Shown here: in pieces, positions 52,589 through 53,467 of the stretch | Numbering within the stretch: position 1 is the first letter of the stretch | How the letters are laid out: every line of letters begins with the position of its first letter | IMG/VR virus record: IMGVR_UViG_3300004151_000011 | Span: 1-53,467 of that record | Direction: 5' to 3' (one strand) | Source: a virus | Length of the DNA: 53,467 nucleotides | Notes under the pieces: model-generated | The model's input: the letters and a program-made list of their open reading frames with translations, nothing else | Database searches by the model: none | What the model was told of the DNA's origin: nothing | Program-made: the position numbers and the translations under genes

Positions 52589-52975
52589 ATGCCATTCTCC
52601 CCCGACGGTAAAGCCCTCATGCTGGCTGCGATGAAGGGCGACGCCCCGACCACGCCGATCACCCATGCTTCTCTGCACACTGCCGCACCGGGCAATACCG
52701 GCGCGAACGAAGTGTCTGGGGGCGGCTCGCCGGCCTATGCCCGCAAAGCAGTCTCTTTCAGCGCGCCGAATGGCGAGGATATGCTGATGAGCGGGACCGT
52801 GTCGTTTGATGTCCCTCCCGGCACATCAGTTTCGCACGTCGGGTTCTGGTCGGCCGCGACGGGGGGCGTATTCCTTGGGTTGGATCTCGTCCTTGCCGAG
52901 ACGTTTGCTGGACAGGGAACCTGCCTCGTCAAGGGCGCAAAGCTCAGCATCATTGACCCACCTGAGCCGTCCTAA
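52589..52975 (+). CDS. Conserved tail-fibre-type protein
   Basis: A 128-residue protein with the pattern MPFSPDGKALMLAAMKG.. ITHASLHTAAPGNTGANEVSGGGSPAYARKAVSFSAP, then GTVSFDVPPGTSVSHVGFWSA and GGVFLGLDL. Proteins of this shape are labelled tail fibre in alphaproteobacterial phages. The fold is probably a beta-sandwich. It follows the connector genes and precedes the gene cut by the window edge. Confidence 0.75.
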   Translation: MPFSPDGKALMLAAMKGDAPTTPITHASLHTAAPGNTGANEVSGGGSPAYARKAVSFSAPNGEDMLMSGTVSFDVPPGTSVSHVGFWSAATGGVFLGLDLVLAETFAGQGTCLVKGAKLSIIDPPEPS

Positions 52976-52989
52976 GCCAAGGGGGCGTC

Positions 52990-53467
52990 ATGACCCAGCT
53001 TTTCGCAAACAATGCGACCTCGGTCCTGGTGACGGGCATTTCCGCGTCCGACCCGGCGCTTACCGTTCTGACGGGGGCTGGCGCGTTGTTCCCGTCGCCG
53101 TCTGGTGGCGATTATGCCCTGCTGACGCTGACTCAGGCCGGATCCGAAACGTCGTGGGAGATCGTCAAACTGACGGCTCGCTCTGGAGATGTGCTGACGA
53201 TCACACGGGCTCAAGAGGGTACGACGGCGGCGACATGGGCGGCGGGCAGCAAGGTTGAACTGCGCCTGACCGCCGGGGCGCTCGCGACTTTTGCCAAAGG
53301 CACCGCCGACCAGACCGCCGCCACTCCGGCGCCCGGCGATTCCGTCCGAGGGTATTCTGCCAGCGGGGCGGCCGAGGCGAGATTCACCGCCGAAGAAATC
53401 GCAGCCCTGGCCAATGCCGGAAGCGGCTACATCACCGGCAGATATTATGTCCCTTATGGATTTCACA
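52990..53467 (+). CDS. N-terminal part of a tail fibre or baseplate protein, cut by the window edge
   Basis: At least 159 residues. The N-terminal part (FANNATSVLVTGISASDPALTVLTGAGALFPSPSGGDYALLTLTQAGSETSWEIVKLTARSGDVLTITRAQEGTTAATWAAGSKVELRLTAGAL) has a pattern common at the start of phage fibre proteins, with the 'E.v.vt.rsGd.ltv.RaqeGT.a..w..G..v..R.ta..l' phrase. GGGGG lies ahead of ATG 52990. The C-terminus is outside the window. Confidence 0.75.
   Translation, partial: MTQLFANNATSVLVTGISASDPALTVLTGAGALFPSPSGGDYALLTLTQAGSETSWEIVKLTARSGDVLTITRAQEGTTAATWAAGSKVELRLTAGALATFAKGTADQTAATPAPGDSVRGYSASGAAEARFTAEEIAALANAGSGYITGRYYVPYGFH

Overview
The window is almost entirely the genome of a temperate, tailed (siphovirus-like) phage of a GC-rich alphaproteobacterium. 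Its tail-tip cassette (DUF2460, DUF2163, NlpC/P60, large hub protein) is the one found in gene transfer agents and siphophages of that class. Accessory genes typical of the class are also present: a MucR/Ros zinc-finger regulator, DUF29, DUF1640, BrnT/BrnA and a plasmid-type initiator seen in Rhodospirillales and Acetobacteraceae. I cannot name a genus. Both ends cut through genes. The gene order (head genes at the right end, tail genes at the left end) is that of a circular or circularly permuted genome, but the two end genes do not join in frame, so closure is not shown.

Layout. 1-15.5 kb: tail operon on the plus strand (baseplate-like proteins, tail tube, chaperone with a probable -1 frameshift, tape measure, GTA-like tip genes, hub, fibre), interrupted by a membrane-anchored Mrr-like nuclease at 7.9-8.9 kb. 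15.5-18.5 kb: small tail genes, lysis genes (membrane protein, GH24 lysozyme, holin-like protein) and an AT-rich lipoprotein. 18.6-21.4 kb: a regulatory island with an XRE/DUF1640/DUF29 operon divergent from two antirepressor-type genes. 21.46-23.3 kb: BrnT/BrnA toxin-antitoxin and a tyrosine integrase. 23.3-26.9 kb: a plasmid maintenance module (replication initiator, ribbon-helix-helix protein, ParA, KfrA-like protein) with two 11-bp-phased repeat arrays and a candidate antisense RNA. 26.9-34.7 kb: leftward early operon (recombination ATPase, RecE-like nuclease, many small genes, two damaged genes). 34.8-36.1 kb: a lambda-like switch with one shared operator motif at five sites. 36.2-40.2 kb: rightward replication operon with an apparent lytic origin inside a DUF1376 gene. 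40.4-42.5 kb: regulators, including MucR and an XRE gene behind a tiny hydrophobic peptide gene. 42.57-43.04 kb: a tRNA cluster. 43.05-53.5 kb: HNH, terminase, portal, protease, capsid and connector genes.

How it fits together. The switch at 34.8-35.9 kb can silence both early operons in lysogeny. In that state the element could persist by integration (integrase), as a plasmid (Rep, ParA, RHH protein, repeat arrays, KfrA), or both, with BrnT/BrnA adding post-segregational stability. On induction the DUF1376/iteron origin and the recombination genes would replicate DNA for packaging by the HK97-type head genes. The most unusual features are the coexistence of integrase, plasmid partition module and phage origin; the helically phased arrays around parA; and a 22-residue peptide whose Shine-Dalgarno has a perfect 14-nt complement downstream in its own transcript.
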